Assembly (NCBI GenBank): GCA_903970145.1
Contig: CAJCHO010000113.1
Location: forward strand, 1 to 64,000
Reading direction: 5' to 3'
Length of the DNA stretch: 64,000 nt
DNA from: Mycobacteriaceae bacterium
Lineage (GTDB): Bacteria; Pseudomonadota; Gammaproteobacteria; Burkholderiales; Burkholderiaceae_D
Below, one piece after another: positions 18,101 through 26,700 of this stretch; position 1 is the stretch's first letter; every line of letters begins with the position of its first letter. The notes beneath the pieces were generated by a model. The model had not been told where the DNA came from. It saw nothing but the letters and a program-made list of their open reading frames with translations, and searched no databases. The position numbers were made by a program, and so were the translations under genes.

Positions 18101-18224
18101 GTCCGGGTGTTCCAATCGCCTCTGCTCCTGACCCGGCCGACGGGTCGGGTCTCGCGACTTTTGGTCGCATTGGTGGCGCGTAGTCCAGGCGTGCCGGTCC
18201 GGCATCCCAGGGACGAGGTATCGC

Positions 18225-19400
18225 ATGCAGGTCAACCGCAAAGGTGCAGTAGTCGCAATCGCGCTGGTTCTGGCGATCGGGCTCGGTACCTATTGGCGTC
18301 TGGCGGGAGCCGATCACAGTGCCACGCCTGCGAGCCGCGCCAGCGTCGCGCAGGACAGTATTGTCCTGACGGACAGGCAGCTGCAAAGCGTGAAGGTTGC
18401 AGCGGTTAGCGCGCACGCCTTCATCGAGCGGCGTGAAGCCTATGGCTACATCGATTTCAACCAGGATCGCTCGGTGCAGGTTTCTTCACCCTATGCCGGT
18501 CGCATCACCGCAGTTCACGCGGACCTTGGCAAGGATGTCGGCGAGGGCGCGGTGTTGTTCACCATCGAGAGTCCTGATCTCCTGGAAGCAGAGTCGAGCC
18601 TGATCACCGCCGCCGGCGTCATGGCGCTGTCTGACAAAACGCTTGAGCGTGCGCGCACGCTCATCAAGGATCAGGGCGTCGCGCAAAAGGAACTCGAGCA
18701 GGCGATTTCCGACCAGCAGAGCGCCGAGGCCGCCTACCGGGCCGCGCGCGATGCGGTGCTGGTGTTTGGCAAGACCGACGCTGAGCTTGATCTCATGATC
18801 GCGAGTCATCACACAGACTCGACCATGCTGATTCGGGCGCCGTCGCCAGGTCGAGTAACTGCGCGTAACGCCGCGGTTGGCCTCTTGGTGCAGCCGGGCA
18901 TGACGCCGCCGCCATTCGTGATCAGCGATATTCAATCGGTGTGGCTGATTGCCGCGGTCACGGAGGAGGACCTGCCGCTCATTCGTCTTGGACAGAAAGT
19001 CGAAGTGACGCTTGCCGCCTTGCCGGGCCGCTCCTTCGATGCCACGGTCACCAATATTGGCGAATCCGTGGATTCGGCCACGCGACGCATCCTCGTGCGC
19101 TCAGAGATCAAGGACCCGCGCCACGAACTGCGCCCGCAGATGTTCGCCAATTTCGTGATCCTGACCGGTCATCCGGTCAGCTCACCGGCCATCCCGGCCG
19201 CCGGACTAGTGCGCGAGGGCGACGGCACGATCATCTCCTGGGTAACTACGGACCACAAGCGCTTTGTGCCGCGCCAGGTCCAGGTGGGTATGGTCGAGAA
19301 CGGCTTTACCCAGATCCTTGCCGGAGTTGCGGCCGGTGAAGAGGTAGCGGTCGAGGGCGCCGTCTATCTAAGCAACGCCCTCGCAATGGCGAACCAATGA
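18225..19400 (+). CDS. Efflux membrane-fusion protein, CusB/HlyD type
   Basis: Periplasmic adaptor of 391 residues that would link an inner-membrane transporter to an outer-membrane channel. Anchor helix about 9-27; barrel-sandwich start SPYAGRITAVHADLGKDVGEGAVLF; alpha-hairpin about 125-190 (AAGVMALSDKTLERARTL); then LIRAPSPGRVTARNAAVGLLVQPG, and a beta-barrel with the LRPQMFANFVIL motif typical of the CusB/CzcB branch. The RND pump expected next to such an adaptor is missing: the next gene is the outer-membrane factor. No His- or Met-rich metal-binding stretch is visible. Confidence 0.88.
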   Translation: MQVNRKGAVVAIALVLAIGLGTYWRLAGADHSATPASRASVAQDSIVLTDRQLQSVKVAAVSAHAFIERREAYGYIDFNQDRSVQVSSPYAGRITAVHADLGKDVGEGAVLFTIESPDLLEAESSLITAAGVMALSDKTLERARTLIKDQGVAQKELEQAISDQQSAEAAYRAARDAVLVFGKTDAELDLMIASHHTDSTMLIRAPSPGRVTARNAAVGLLVQPGMTPPPFVISDIQSVWLIAAVTEEDLPLIRLGQKVEVTLAALPGRSFDATVTNIGESVDSATRRILVRSEIKDPRHELRPQMFANFVILTGHPVSSPAIPAAGLVREGDGTIISWVTTDHKRFVPRQVQVGMVENGFTQILAGVAAGEEVAVEGAVYLSNALAMANQ

Positions 19401-19440
19401 GAGCGCACAACACTTCTCGTCGCCAGGATGGGAGACGCTG

Positions 19441-21042
19441 ATGTTGCGCCCTCTGATCCCGTCCCCCATCTCGAAGCATATTCGGTTTCTGCTCGGGCGG
19501 GTCGGATTCGCTGGCGCGCGAGCGACCGATTGCCCGGGAAAGATGATTCGCTCGCTTACCCGTCCTGTTTCACTGATGCCGTTGGCGGGCATCCTCGTCG
19601 CGAGCGGCTGCGCCGTGGGACCCGATTTCAGGGCACCTGAGCCTCCGGTCGATGAGGGCTATACCCGTGAATCGGTGGCGCCAGCGCCCTCGGCCAATAC
19701 GACTGCGCAGGTCATCCAAATCGGCGCGGATGTAAGCGCGAACTGGTGGACGGTGTTTGGCTCGGACAAGCTCGACAAGCTGGTGGAACAGGCCCTCATG
19801 AGCAATCCATCGATCGATTCGGCCAACGCGGCACTGCGCATCGCCCAGGAGAACACCAACGCACAGCGTGGCAATTACTTCCCGACCGTTGAGGCACAGT
19901 ACTCCCCGAGCCGCCAGCGCAATCCGGTAGGTACCCTCGCTCCCACGCTCAGTTCGGGAGCACCGGTCTATACCCTGCACACCGCGCAACTGACGATCAG
20001 TTACGTCCCGGACGTATTCGGACTCAACCGCCGCCAGGTCGAGTCACTCGAAGCGCAGGAGTCGTCGCAGCGCGCCCAACTGGCGGCGGCACGCGTGTCG
20101 CTCGAAACCAATGTCCTTGCGGCCGCATTTCAACGCGCCACGCTCGAAGCCCAGGTGGAGGCCACGCACGCGATGATCGATGCGCAACGCGACAGCCTGA
20201 AAATCATCGAGCGACAGCGTACCGTCGGCTACGCCGCAGGGCTTGATGTCGCTGCGCAGGAAGCAGCGTTAGCGCAAATGGAAGCGACTTTGCCCCCGCT
20301 GGAGCGGCAGCTCGAGCAAGCGCGTGACCTCTTGGGAGCGCTCGCGGCGAACAATCCGGCCGCCACCCTGCCGACGATCGGTCTTGACGACATCAATCTG
20401 CCGCGCGAACTGCCGCTGAGCGTGCCGGCGCGCCTCGTAGTACAGCGGCCGGACGTGCGCAGCGCGCTCGATCAATTGCATGCTGCCACCGCCGAGGTGG
20501 GGGTTGCCGATGCGGATCTGCTGCCGCAGTTATCCATCACCGGTGCCTATGGCGGCGTGGCGACTCACGCAGCCGACATGTTCCGCGCTGACAACATTTT
20601 CTGGTCGCTGGTCGGTAGCGCCACCCAGACCTTGTTCGACGGAGGCACCTTGCTGGCTCGCCAGCGGGCGGCGCAAGCCGGCGTCGACCAGGCGCTCGCG
20701 CTCTACAAGATCACGGTCGTGCAAGCCATGCAGAACGTCGCAGACAGCTTGTATGCGCTCGAGACTGACGATCGCGCGATGCGCGCGAATCTGCGCGCCG
20801 AGAATGCCGCTCGTTCCAGTCTTGATTTGACCCGTCGCCAGTTTGAAGCCGGTTACAGCACGGCTCTAAACCTGTTGGCTGCGCAATCGACCTACCAGCA
20901 GGCCGTATTGAACCGCGTGCAAGCACGCGGCACATGGCTAGCAGACACTGCGGCGCTGTTTCAGGCGCTCGGTGGCGGCTGGTGGAACGACCCCGGATTG
21001 CTAGCGAGCAACAGCAGTCCCTCCAGTCACACTGATCACTAA
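19441..21042 (+). CDS. Outer-membrane efflux lipoprotein, NodT/OprM family
   Basis: TolC-like outer-membrane factor of 533 residues. Lipobox LVASGC with Cys at residue 57, followed by AVGPDFRAPEPP, typical of NodT-family factors. The repeated TolC domains appear as NWWTVFGSDKLDKLVEQAL and the second-half RPDVRSALDQLHAATAEVGVADADLLPQLS. A good GGGAGA site stands five bases before the ATG at 19441, but this makes a long leader before the lipobox. ATG at 19543 would give a conventional 22-residue signal peptide with a weaker ribosome site. It lies 40 bases after the adaptor gene. Confidence 0.88.
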   Translation: MLRPLIPSPISKHIRFLLGRVGFAGARATDCPGKMIRSLTRPVSLMPLAGILVASGCAVGPDFRAPEPPVDEGYTRESVAPAPSANTTAQVIQIGADVSANWWTVFGSDKLDKLVEQALMSNPSIDSANAALRIAQENTNAQRGNYFPTVEAQYSPSRQRNPVGTLAPTLSSGAPVYTLHTAQLTISYVPDVFGLNRRQVESLEAQESSQRAQLAAARVSLETNVLAAAFQRATLEAQVEATHAMIDAQRDSLKIIERQRTVGYAAGLDVAAQEAALAQMEATLPPLERQLEQARDLLGALAANNPAATLPTIGLDDINLPRELPLSVPARLVVQRPDVRSALDQLHAATAEVGVADADLLPQLSITGAYGGVATHAADMFRADNIFWSLVGSATQTLFDGGTLLARQRAAQAGVDQALALYKITVVQAMQNVADSLYALETDDRAMRANLRAENAARSSLDLTRRQFEAGYSTALNLLAAQSTYQQAVLNRVQARGTWLADTAALFQALGGGWWNDPGLLASNSSPSSHTDH

Positions 21043-21066
21043 CTCTCAACCTATCCGCAGGCTACC

Positions 21067-21738
21067 GTGACTCTACGAATTGTTCTTGTCGAAGATGACG
21101 CGCAGTTCGGCGCCTACCTGCAAAGGGCTCTGGCAGCCGATTCCCACGAAGTCGGCTGGGAGCGCGAAGCCCAGGCGGGCGAGCGCGCCTTGCGCCAGAA
21201 TCCACACGACCTGGTGGTGCTGGATCTGCGCCTGCCGGATCGCGCAGGCATTGAGATGCTGGTGCGCTACCGCGCTCGTGGTGGCGCGGCACCGATACTC
21301 GCGATCGCCGCCAACAGTACCCCGAGCGACCGCGTCACGGCGCTGGATGCGGGAGCCGACGATTTTCTGTGCAGGCCCTTCGAGAGCGACGAATTATTTG
21401 CGCACATTCGGGCCCTCTTGCGGCGACCGACGCGACAGACGGTGGCGCCAATCCACTATCGCGGCATCACGCTGGATCCAGCGCGCCACGAAACCTTCGT
21501 CTACGGCGTGCGCGTCGATCTGCCACCACGCCAGTTCGCAGTCCTGCATGCCCTGATGAACCAGCCGGGACACATTGTCACCCACGAGGAGTTAAAGGAG
21601 CGTCTCTACGGTCTCGGGGACGAACCCGACAGCAATCCGCTGGCGGTATTCATCCACGAGCTACGCGACAAGCTCGGACGAAATTCCATCACGACTGTAC
21701 GTGGTATCGGTTATATCCTCTCGGGACACGCCGACTAG
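21067..21738 (+). CDS. Orphan OmpR-family response regulator, atypical receiver
   Basis: A 223-residue two-domain regulator. The receiver keeps the acidic pocket (E9, D10) and the phospho-acceptor D53 in VVLDLRLPD, but the conserved switch Thr/Ser is Ala81 (AIAANSTP) and the conserved Lys is Arg103 (FLCRPF). The winged-helix output domain (about 125-220) ends with KLGRNSITTVRGIGYIL, the QseB/PmrA-like recognition and wing region. No histidine kinase gene is adjacent. It is the third gene of the MFP/OMF operon, 24 bases after the OMF gene, starting at GTG. Confidence 0.88.
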   Translation: MTLRIVLVEDDAQFGAYLQRALAADSHEVGWEREAQAGERALRQNPHDLVVLDLRLPDRAGIEMLVRYRARGGAAPILAIAANSTPSDRVTALDAGADDFLCRPFESDELFAHIRALLRRPTRQTVAPIHYRGITLDPARHETFVYGVRVDLPPRQFAVLHALMNQPGHIVTHEELKERLYGLGDEPDSNPLAVFIHELRDKLGRNSITTVRGIGYILSGHAD

Positions 21739-21889
21739 CGCGAGCTGACAATAGCGCTACCTCAGGGGTGCTTATCGGCGCGTGTGTCGATTCGTCCGGA
21801 GCAGCCGATCTGCTCCGTAGACTTACTCCATAGCGGGAGCTCGGTGCCGGCTCGAAGGGATCCGCATTCGCTTGCGTGGCACCGGAGTC

Positions 21890-21907
21890 GCGTTCAAGAT
21901 TGAACGC
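21890..21907. repeat. Perfect 18-bp dyad
   Basis: GCGTTCAAGATTGAACGC: eight-base arms are exact reverse complements around GA. It lies between the response-regulator gene and the small gene at 22008 and could be an operator for the latter. No T-tract follows, so it is not a typical terminator. Confidence 0.5.
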
Positions 21908-22007
21908 AGCACCTGGTCCGCCATGACCGATCTTGATCCTCCACTTCGAGCCAGCCAGGCGGTACAGGTGCCTGACAATTCAAGCCAACCTGCATCTGGA
22001 GCCAATC

Positions 22008-22196
22008 ATGCCTACCACGAGCACCGACGACAGAATCAAGGCGATCTGGGCCGAGTTCAACGAGGTTCTCAACGCGGCCGATCGCGAGAGCATGGCGATA
22101 ATCATGGCGATCAAGCTGCAAACCGAGGTGATCAATCTGCGTCTGGCAACGCTTGAGGCGAGCCTCGCGAGAACGCCGAGGGGTGGCGGCGCCTGA
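22008..22196 (+). CDS. Small helical protein, unknown
   Basis: A 62-residue reading frame with a TGGAG ribosome site seven bases before the ATG. The product starts MPTTSTDDRIKAIWAEFNEV and is predicted almost entirely helical, with heptad-like Ile/Leu spacing (IIMAIKLQTEVINLRLATLE) that could form a coiled coil. The last eight residues are Arg/Gly. I do not recognise it. It stands alone between the response regulator and the ABC cassette. Codon usage is consistent with coding, but this rests only on length, ribosome site and composition. Confidence 0.45.
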   Translation: MPTTSTDDRIKAIWAEFNEVLNAADRESMAIIMAIKLQTEVINLRLATLEASLARTPRGGGA

Positions 22197-22497
22197 ACCC
22201 ACGCCAAGGGCTACCGCGGGCTTGGTCGCTCAATCACGATTCGGGAAGCCTTGATTTCCTTGATGCGGCGATGATCCTGATTTTGCTGGTCGGCGGCGCC
22301 TTGCTCAGGCAGATCCTTGACGGCATCGTGTCGTCGACCGCGTTGTAGGCGCTTAGCGCGTGTCCAGGCCGTTAACCGCGCCGCGTCGATGGCCGCAAAT
22401 CGGCGATTGGCGCCGCCAGATGACGTTTCGTCGCTTGTCATCCTGACCGAGCCTTAAGACACTAGACTCCTGTCATCCAACTTTTCGGGAAAACAAC
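22197..22497. other. Intergenic region before the ABC cassette
   Basis: About 300 bases with no convincing gene on either strand. The promoter of the ABC cassette should lie here, but I could not identify a clear -35/-10 pair. Confidence 0.4.
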
Positions 22498-23202
22498 ATG
22501 TCGTCGGTTACCCTCAAGCAGGTCGGTCGCACCTATCGGCTCGACGCCATCGAAGTACCGGCGCTCATCGACATCAATCTCGAAATCGAGCCGGACCGTT
22601 TTACGGTGATCTCGGGACCCTCAGGCAGTGGCAAGACGACGCTTTTGAACCTGATTGGGTGCATCGATCGTCCCAACCGCGGTGAGATCAGTGTGGCCGG
22701 CCAGTCGGTGCAGACCCTGTCGGACGACGCCCTGTCGGACTTTCGCGCGCGCAACATTGGCTACATCTTCCAGAATTTCAATCTCCTGCCGGTTCTGACG
22801 GCTTTCGAGAATGTCGAATATCCGCTGCTCTTGGCGCGGGTAGCGGCGGGCGAACGCAGGCGCCGCGTGCTCGAATTGCTCGATGCGGTCGGTCTGGCGG
22901 ACAAGACAAAGAACCTGCCAGGTCAGCTCTCGGGCGGTCAGCGACAGCGCGTCGCGATTGCGCGTGCGCTTGCCACGTCGCCGCAATTGATCCTGGCCGA
23001 CGAGCCCACTGCGAATCTGGATAGCCATACGGGTTCGGCCATCATCGAGCTGATGCGCAAGATGCAACGCGAGCATCACGTGTCATTCGTTTTTTCCTCG
23101 CACGACCCCAAGGTCCTCGCTGAGGCCGACGATGCCGTGCTGATCCAGGACGGCCGGATCGCGGCCACGGAGCGCCGCGGCGCCACAGGGGGTGCTCTAT
23201 GA
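22498..23202 (+). CDS. ABC transporter ATPase, LolD/MacB type
   Basis: ATP-binding subunit of 234 residues. Walker A GPSGSGKTTLLNLIG, Q-loop YIFQNFNLLPVLTAFENVEYPLLL (the LolD/MacB pattern), signature LSGGQRQRVAIARALA, Walker B LILADEPTANLD and the H-loop SSHDPKVL are all intact. This subfamily drives mechanotransmission through FtsX-like permeases rather than substrate channels. Its stop overlaps the permease start by four bases (ATGA). It is the first gene of a five-gene envelope cassette. Confidence 0.93.
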   Translation: MSSVTLKQVGRTYRLDAIEVPALIDINLEIEPDRFTVISGPSGSGKTTLLNLIGCIDRPNRGEISVAGQSVQTLSDDALSDFRARNIGYIFQNFNLLPVLTAFENVEYPLLLARVAAGERRRRVLELLDAVGLADKTKNLPGQLSGGQRQRVAIARALATSPQLILADEPTANLDSHTGSAIIELMRKMQREHHVSFVFSSHDPKVLAEADDAVLIQDGRIAATERRGATGGAL

Positions 23203-24587
23203 AGACATTCTCGCTCGCCTTGCGCAACCTGTTGCGCAACCGGCGCCGCTCGGTGACAACCCTGATGGCAATGGTGGTGGGTGCGATCGCCATTCTGCTT
23301 TTTGGTGGCTATATTACGGACATCAAATATGGTTTGCAGACGGGTTACGTGCAGCGCGGCGGTCACCTGCAGATCCAGCACAAGGACTATTTCCTGTTTG
23401 GTAGCGGTAACCCCGGCGCCTATGGGATTCGCGATTACAACCGGATCATCGAGGTGCTAAAGCAGGATCCCGAACTCGCGCCGCAGCTTGCGGTGGCGTC
23501 GCCGACCCTGCAGATCGGTGGCATCGCCGGCAATTTCGCTGCGGCGGTCTCGCGCACGATCTATGCGACCGGCATCGTGGTCGCTGACCAGAACGAGATG
23601 TTCAAATGGAATGAATACCGCTTCCCGTTCAAGCCGCGCCAGGCGGCATTGACCGGCACACCACCTGACTCCGCCGTCATCGGCACCGGGGTCGCCCGCG
23701 TGCTGCAGCTGTGTGCTACGCTGCAGGTGCCGGATTGTCCCGACGCCCCTGCGGCCCCTGCCTCCGACCAGGGCACACCCCTGCCTGCGGACGTGGCTGA
23801 CCTCGCTCAGGGCGCGGCGCCGCCGCACAAGGGCGACGACAATCGGATCGAGATCCTTGCCGCCAATTCCCACGGCGCCCCGAATGTCGCCGCAGTCAAG
23901 GTGGTGCGCGCGTCCTATCAGGGCGTCAAGGAGCTTGACGACGTTTTCGTCGCCCTGCACCTGAGCCAGGCGCAGCGCCTGGTTTACGGCGGCGAGACAC
24001 CGGAGGCGACCGCCATCATTCTCCAGTTGCATCGTACCGAGGACATCCCGGTGGCCCGGGCGCGCGTCGAGCAGCTGCTTGCCACGACTTTCAAGGGCGA
24101 GCCGCTAGAGGTCCAGGACTTCACAACCCTCAATCCATTCTATGGCCAGACCATGGCAATGTTCGCGGTCCTGTTTACCTTTATCGCTTCCCTGATCGGC
24201 GCCATCGTGCTCTTCACGGTCAGCAACACCATGAGCATGGCAGTGGTCGAGCGCACCTCGGAAATAGGCACGCTGCGCGCCATGGGGCTGCGCCGCTCAG
24301 GCATTCGCAGATTGTTCCTGACCGAAGGGTTTTTCCTGGGAGTTCTGGGGGCGGTGCTTGGCATCGTCGCTGCCCTGTTTCTTGCCATGCTCATCAACTC
24401 GGCCGGATTCACCTGGACACCGCCCGGACGGGTCGAACCGGTACCGCTGACCGTGCGCGTATGGGGAGAATCGACGATGATCCTCGTGACCGCCGCGGGT
24501 CTTGTGATCGTCGCCGCGCTTTCAGCGACCTGGCCGGCGGTGCGCGCCGCCCGGCTCAATATCGTAGATGCACTGCGCCATGTTTGA
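23199..24587 (+). CDS. FtsX/LolC-type ABC permease
   Basis: Membrane subunit of 462 residues with the MacB/LolCE topology: one N-terminal transmembrane helix (about 20-40), a large periplasmic domain (about 45-315), then three helices in the FtsX domain (about 320-455). The opening SLALRNLLRNRRRSVTTL and the C-terminal ERTSEIGTLRAMGLRRSGIRRLFLTEG with PAVRAARLNIVDALR are typical. An Ala/Pro-rich insert (PDAPAAPASDQGTPLPADV) lies in the periplasmic domain. There is only one permease gene, so it should act as a homodimer. Confidence 0.9.
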   Translation: MKTFSLALRNLLRNRRRSVTTLMAMVVGAIAILLFGGYITDIKYGLQTGYVQRGGHLQIQHKDYFLFGSGNPGAYGIRDYNRIIEVLKQDPELAPQLAVASPTLQIGGIAGNFAAAVSRTIYATGIVVADQNEMFKWNEYRFPFKPRQAALTGTPPDSAVIGTGVARVLQLCATLQVPDCPDAPAAPASDQGTPLPADVADLAQGAAPPHKGDDNRIEILAANSHGAPNVAAVKVVRASYQGVKELDDVFVALHLSQAQRLVYGGETPEATAIILQLHRTEDIPVARARVEQLLATTFKGEPLEVQDFTTLNPFYGQTMAMFAVLFTFIASLIGAIVLFTVSNTMSMAVVERTSEIGTLRAMGLRRSGIRRLFLTEGFFLGVLGAVLGIVAALFLAMLINSAGFTWTPPGRVEPVPLTVRVWGESTMILVTAAGLVIVAALSATWPAVRAARLNIVDALRHV

Positions 24588-25395
24588 TACCCGTGCAAGT
24601 CATCGTATCCGTTTGCTGGCGCGCCACTCGCTCACCGGTCTCGTTGCTGTCGCCGGGCTGGCTTTGGGCACCAGCGCCCTCGCTGCGCCCGATGCGCAGC
24701 AGATCCTCGCCGCGAGCGATGCCGTGCGCAATCCCGCAAAGCCGTTTGGCGTAACCGTTAACCTGCTCGAGTATCGTGACGGCAAGCAAACCGATGGCAA
24801 TACGCTATTCGTGTATTCGAAGGCGGACCCTGCGAGCGGCCAGTTTCGCAGCCTGATCCGTTTTGTTGCGCCCGCGCGCGATACCGACAAGCTGATGCTA
24901 AAAAACGGTAACGACCTGTGGTTCTTCGACCCTTCCTCCAAGGCTAGCATCCGCATCTCTCCCCAGCAGCGCCTGCTAGGTCAGGCGTCCAATGGCGACG
25001 TGGTGACGGTAAATCTGGCCAAGGATTACAAGGCGAGCCTGCTTGCCGAGGAAGACGTCAAGGATGGGGAGCGCCAGATGCGCCACTGCTACAAACTGGC
25101 GCTGGCCTCGGTGAGCACCGATGTGACCTACGACCATATCGAGATGTGGATCGATGAGGCCAGCAGCCGGCCGGTCAAGGCCCTGTTCTATACCGAAAGC
25201 AATCGCCTCCTGAAGACCGCCTACTATCGGCATTTCGAATCGGAACTGGGTGTGGAACGTCCGACAGAAACCATCATCATCGACGGCCTTGATCCGAACT
25301 GGGTGACCATCATGCGCTACTCGAGCTACGCCTGGCGGGACATTCCCGATTCGTGGATGCAGCGCGACTATCTGCCGCGTTTCAAGCCCGAGTGA
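24580..25395 (+). CDS. LolA-like outer-membrane lipoprotein-sorting protein
   Basis: Periplasmic carrier-like protein of 271 residues, of the LolA-like family found beside lipid or lipoprotein exporters rather than the housekeeping LolA. A signal peptide ends near SALA|APDAQQIL; then LFVYSKADPASGQFRSLIRFV, DLWFFDPSSKASIRISPQQRLLGQASNGD and the C-terminal SSYAWRDIPDSWMQRDYL. ATG at 24580 overlaps the permease stop by eight bases; ATG at 24568 in the same frame is the alternative. Probable role: take a lipid or lipoprotein from the ABC complex and carry it across the periplasm. Confidence 0.82.
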   Translation: MFDTRASHRIRLLARHSLTGLVAVAGLALGTSALAAPDAQQILAASDAVRNPAKPFGVTVNLLEYRDGKQTDGNTLFVYSKADPASGQFRSLIRFVAPARDTDKLMLKNGNDLWFFDPSSKASIRISPQQRLLGQASNGDVVTVNLAKDYKASLLAEEDVKDGERQMRHCYKLALASVSTDVTYDHIEMWIDEASSRPVKALFYTESNRLLKTAYYRHFESELGVERPTETIIIDGLDPNWVTIMRYSSYAWRDIPDSWMQRDYLPRFKPE

Positions 25396-25397
25396 GG

Positions 25398-26654
25398 ATG
25401 CTTCCCCGTGCATTCATGGGGCTGGTATGTGCCCTTATCGTTGCAAGTGCTTGGGCTCAAAGCGATGATGAGGGCGCGTTGCAGCTGGCCGACAAGGCCC
25501 CCGAGCAGGCGACGCAATCGCGCGACTGGCGCGCATTCGTCGAGACTGGCTTCGACGGTGTGCGCCTGCGTGACGGGCAGGGCTCGCAACTGGGCGAACG
25601 CGTATCCCTGGACGGCTTCGTCGATGGGCTGATCGCTCCCTCCCTGCGCTACGTCGTTTCCGACCGGCTTGACCTCGAGCAATCGGACCATCCGGATGCA
25701 CGGGACAACTACAACACCCTGAAAGAGGCTTACCTGAGCTGGCAATTGTCGCCGGAGGCGCTTCTGGACGCGGGGCGCATTAATCTGCGCTATGGCGTGG
25801 CACTCGGATACAACCCCACCGATTTTTTTCGGGGCGATGCGATTCGCTCGATTGTTTCCCTCGATCCGAGCAGCCTGCGCGAAAACCGTCAGGGTAGCGT
25901 CGTCGTTCAGGGTCAGGCGCTAAGTGACTCGGGCTCGGTATCGGTGCTATTTTCACCAAAGATTAATACCGTCCCGACCACCGCCGAATTCTCGCCCGAT
26001 TGGGGAGCGACCAATAGTACCGATCGCTGGTTGATCGTTGCCAGTCAAAAGGTCAGTGAACAGTTCTCGCCACAATTGCTCGTGCTCGGCCAAAGTCATG
26101 AGTCGGCCCAGTTGGGTGCCAACCTCAGCGGCCTGCTCGGTAACGCGACGACAGGCTACCTCGAATGGACCGGCGGCGAGGGGCCGACGCTGCTCGGCAG
26201 TTTCGATCCAGCCTTTGCGCAGGACAGCTTTCACCAGCGCGCCGCTTTCGGCGCGACTTACGCCACGGACTTCAAGCTCTCAGTCACGCTCGAATACGAG
26301 CTCAACACGGCAGGCCTTGATGGCGCGCAATTTCACCAGCTCGCGCAAGGCCATCTGTCGCTGCTCGGACCCTTTCTCGAATACTCGACCGTCGAGCAGG
26401 ATCTGCCGATTACGCGTGCCTGGTTCATGGATCTGAGCTGGAGCGACCTGGCGATCCAGCACCTGGACATCTCGAGCTTTGTGCGCTTTGACCCGGTGAC
26501 TCACAGTCACCTGACATGGGGCGAGCTGCGCTATCACTGGGACCGGGCGGATCTCGCCTTGCAGGTAAGCTGGTACGGCGGGGCTTCGCATAGCTTGTTC
26601 GGTCTTGAGCCCGACGAGCGCACCGTCACGGTCTTGCTAAGATACTTCCTCTGA
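25398..26654 (+). CDS. Predicted outer-membrane beta-barrel protein of the ABC cassette
   Basis: A 418-residue exported protein. Signal peptide MLPRAFMGLVCALIVASAWA, then an acidic segment and a long alternating-hydrophobicity region with barrel-like strands ending in aromatic residues (RYGVALGYNPTDFF, ELRYHWDRADLALQVSWYGG), and a terminal TVLLRYFL consistent with a BAM signal. I do not recognise a named family; it resembles porin-like proteins found beside LolA-like carriers. ATG at 25398 follows the carrier stop directly, so the genes are cotranscribed. Probable role: terminal outer-membrane component of the cassette. Confidence 0.65.
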   Translation: MLPRAFMGLVCALIVASAWAQSDDEGALQLADKAPEQATQSRDWRAFVETGFDGVRLRDGQGSQLGERVSLDGFVDGLIAPSLRYVVSDRLDLEQSDHPDARDNYNTLKEAYLSWQLSPEALLDAGRINLRYGVALGYNPTDFFRGDAIRSIVSLDPSSLRENRQGSVVVQGQALSDSGSVSVLFSPKINTVPTTAEFSPDWGATNSTDRWLIVASQKVSEQFSPQLLVLGQSHESAQLGANLSGLLGNATTGYLEWTGGEGPTLLGSFDPAFAQDSFHQRAAFGATYATDFKLSVTLEYELNTAGLDGAQFHQLAQGHLSLLGPFLEYSTVEQDLPITRAWFMDLSWSDLAIQHLDISSFVRFDPVTHSHLTWGELRYHWDRADLALQVSWYGGASHSLFGLEPDERTVTVLLRYFL

Positions 26655-26700
26655 AGTGGTCGTGAAGCGCCGCTCGCTGGCGCACCGAAATGGAGCCGGT

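Larger units (their letters stand above)
17747..18224. other. Regulatory intergenic region before the MFP/OMF operon
   Basis: About 480 bases without a convincing gene, between arfB (minus) and the MFP gene (plus). Unlike its surroundings it contains AT-rich patches. It holds an inverted repeat at 17931-17960, a direct repeat at 18035-18051 and a plausible promoter at 18072-18100, each listed separately. Confidence 0.5.
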
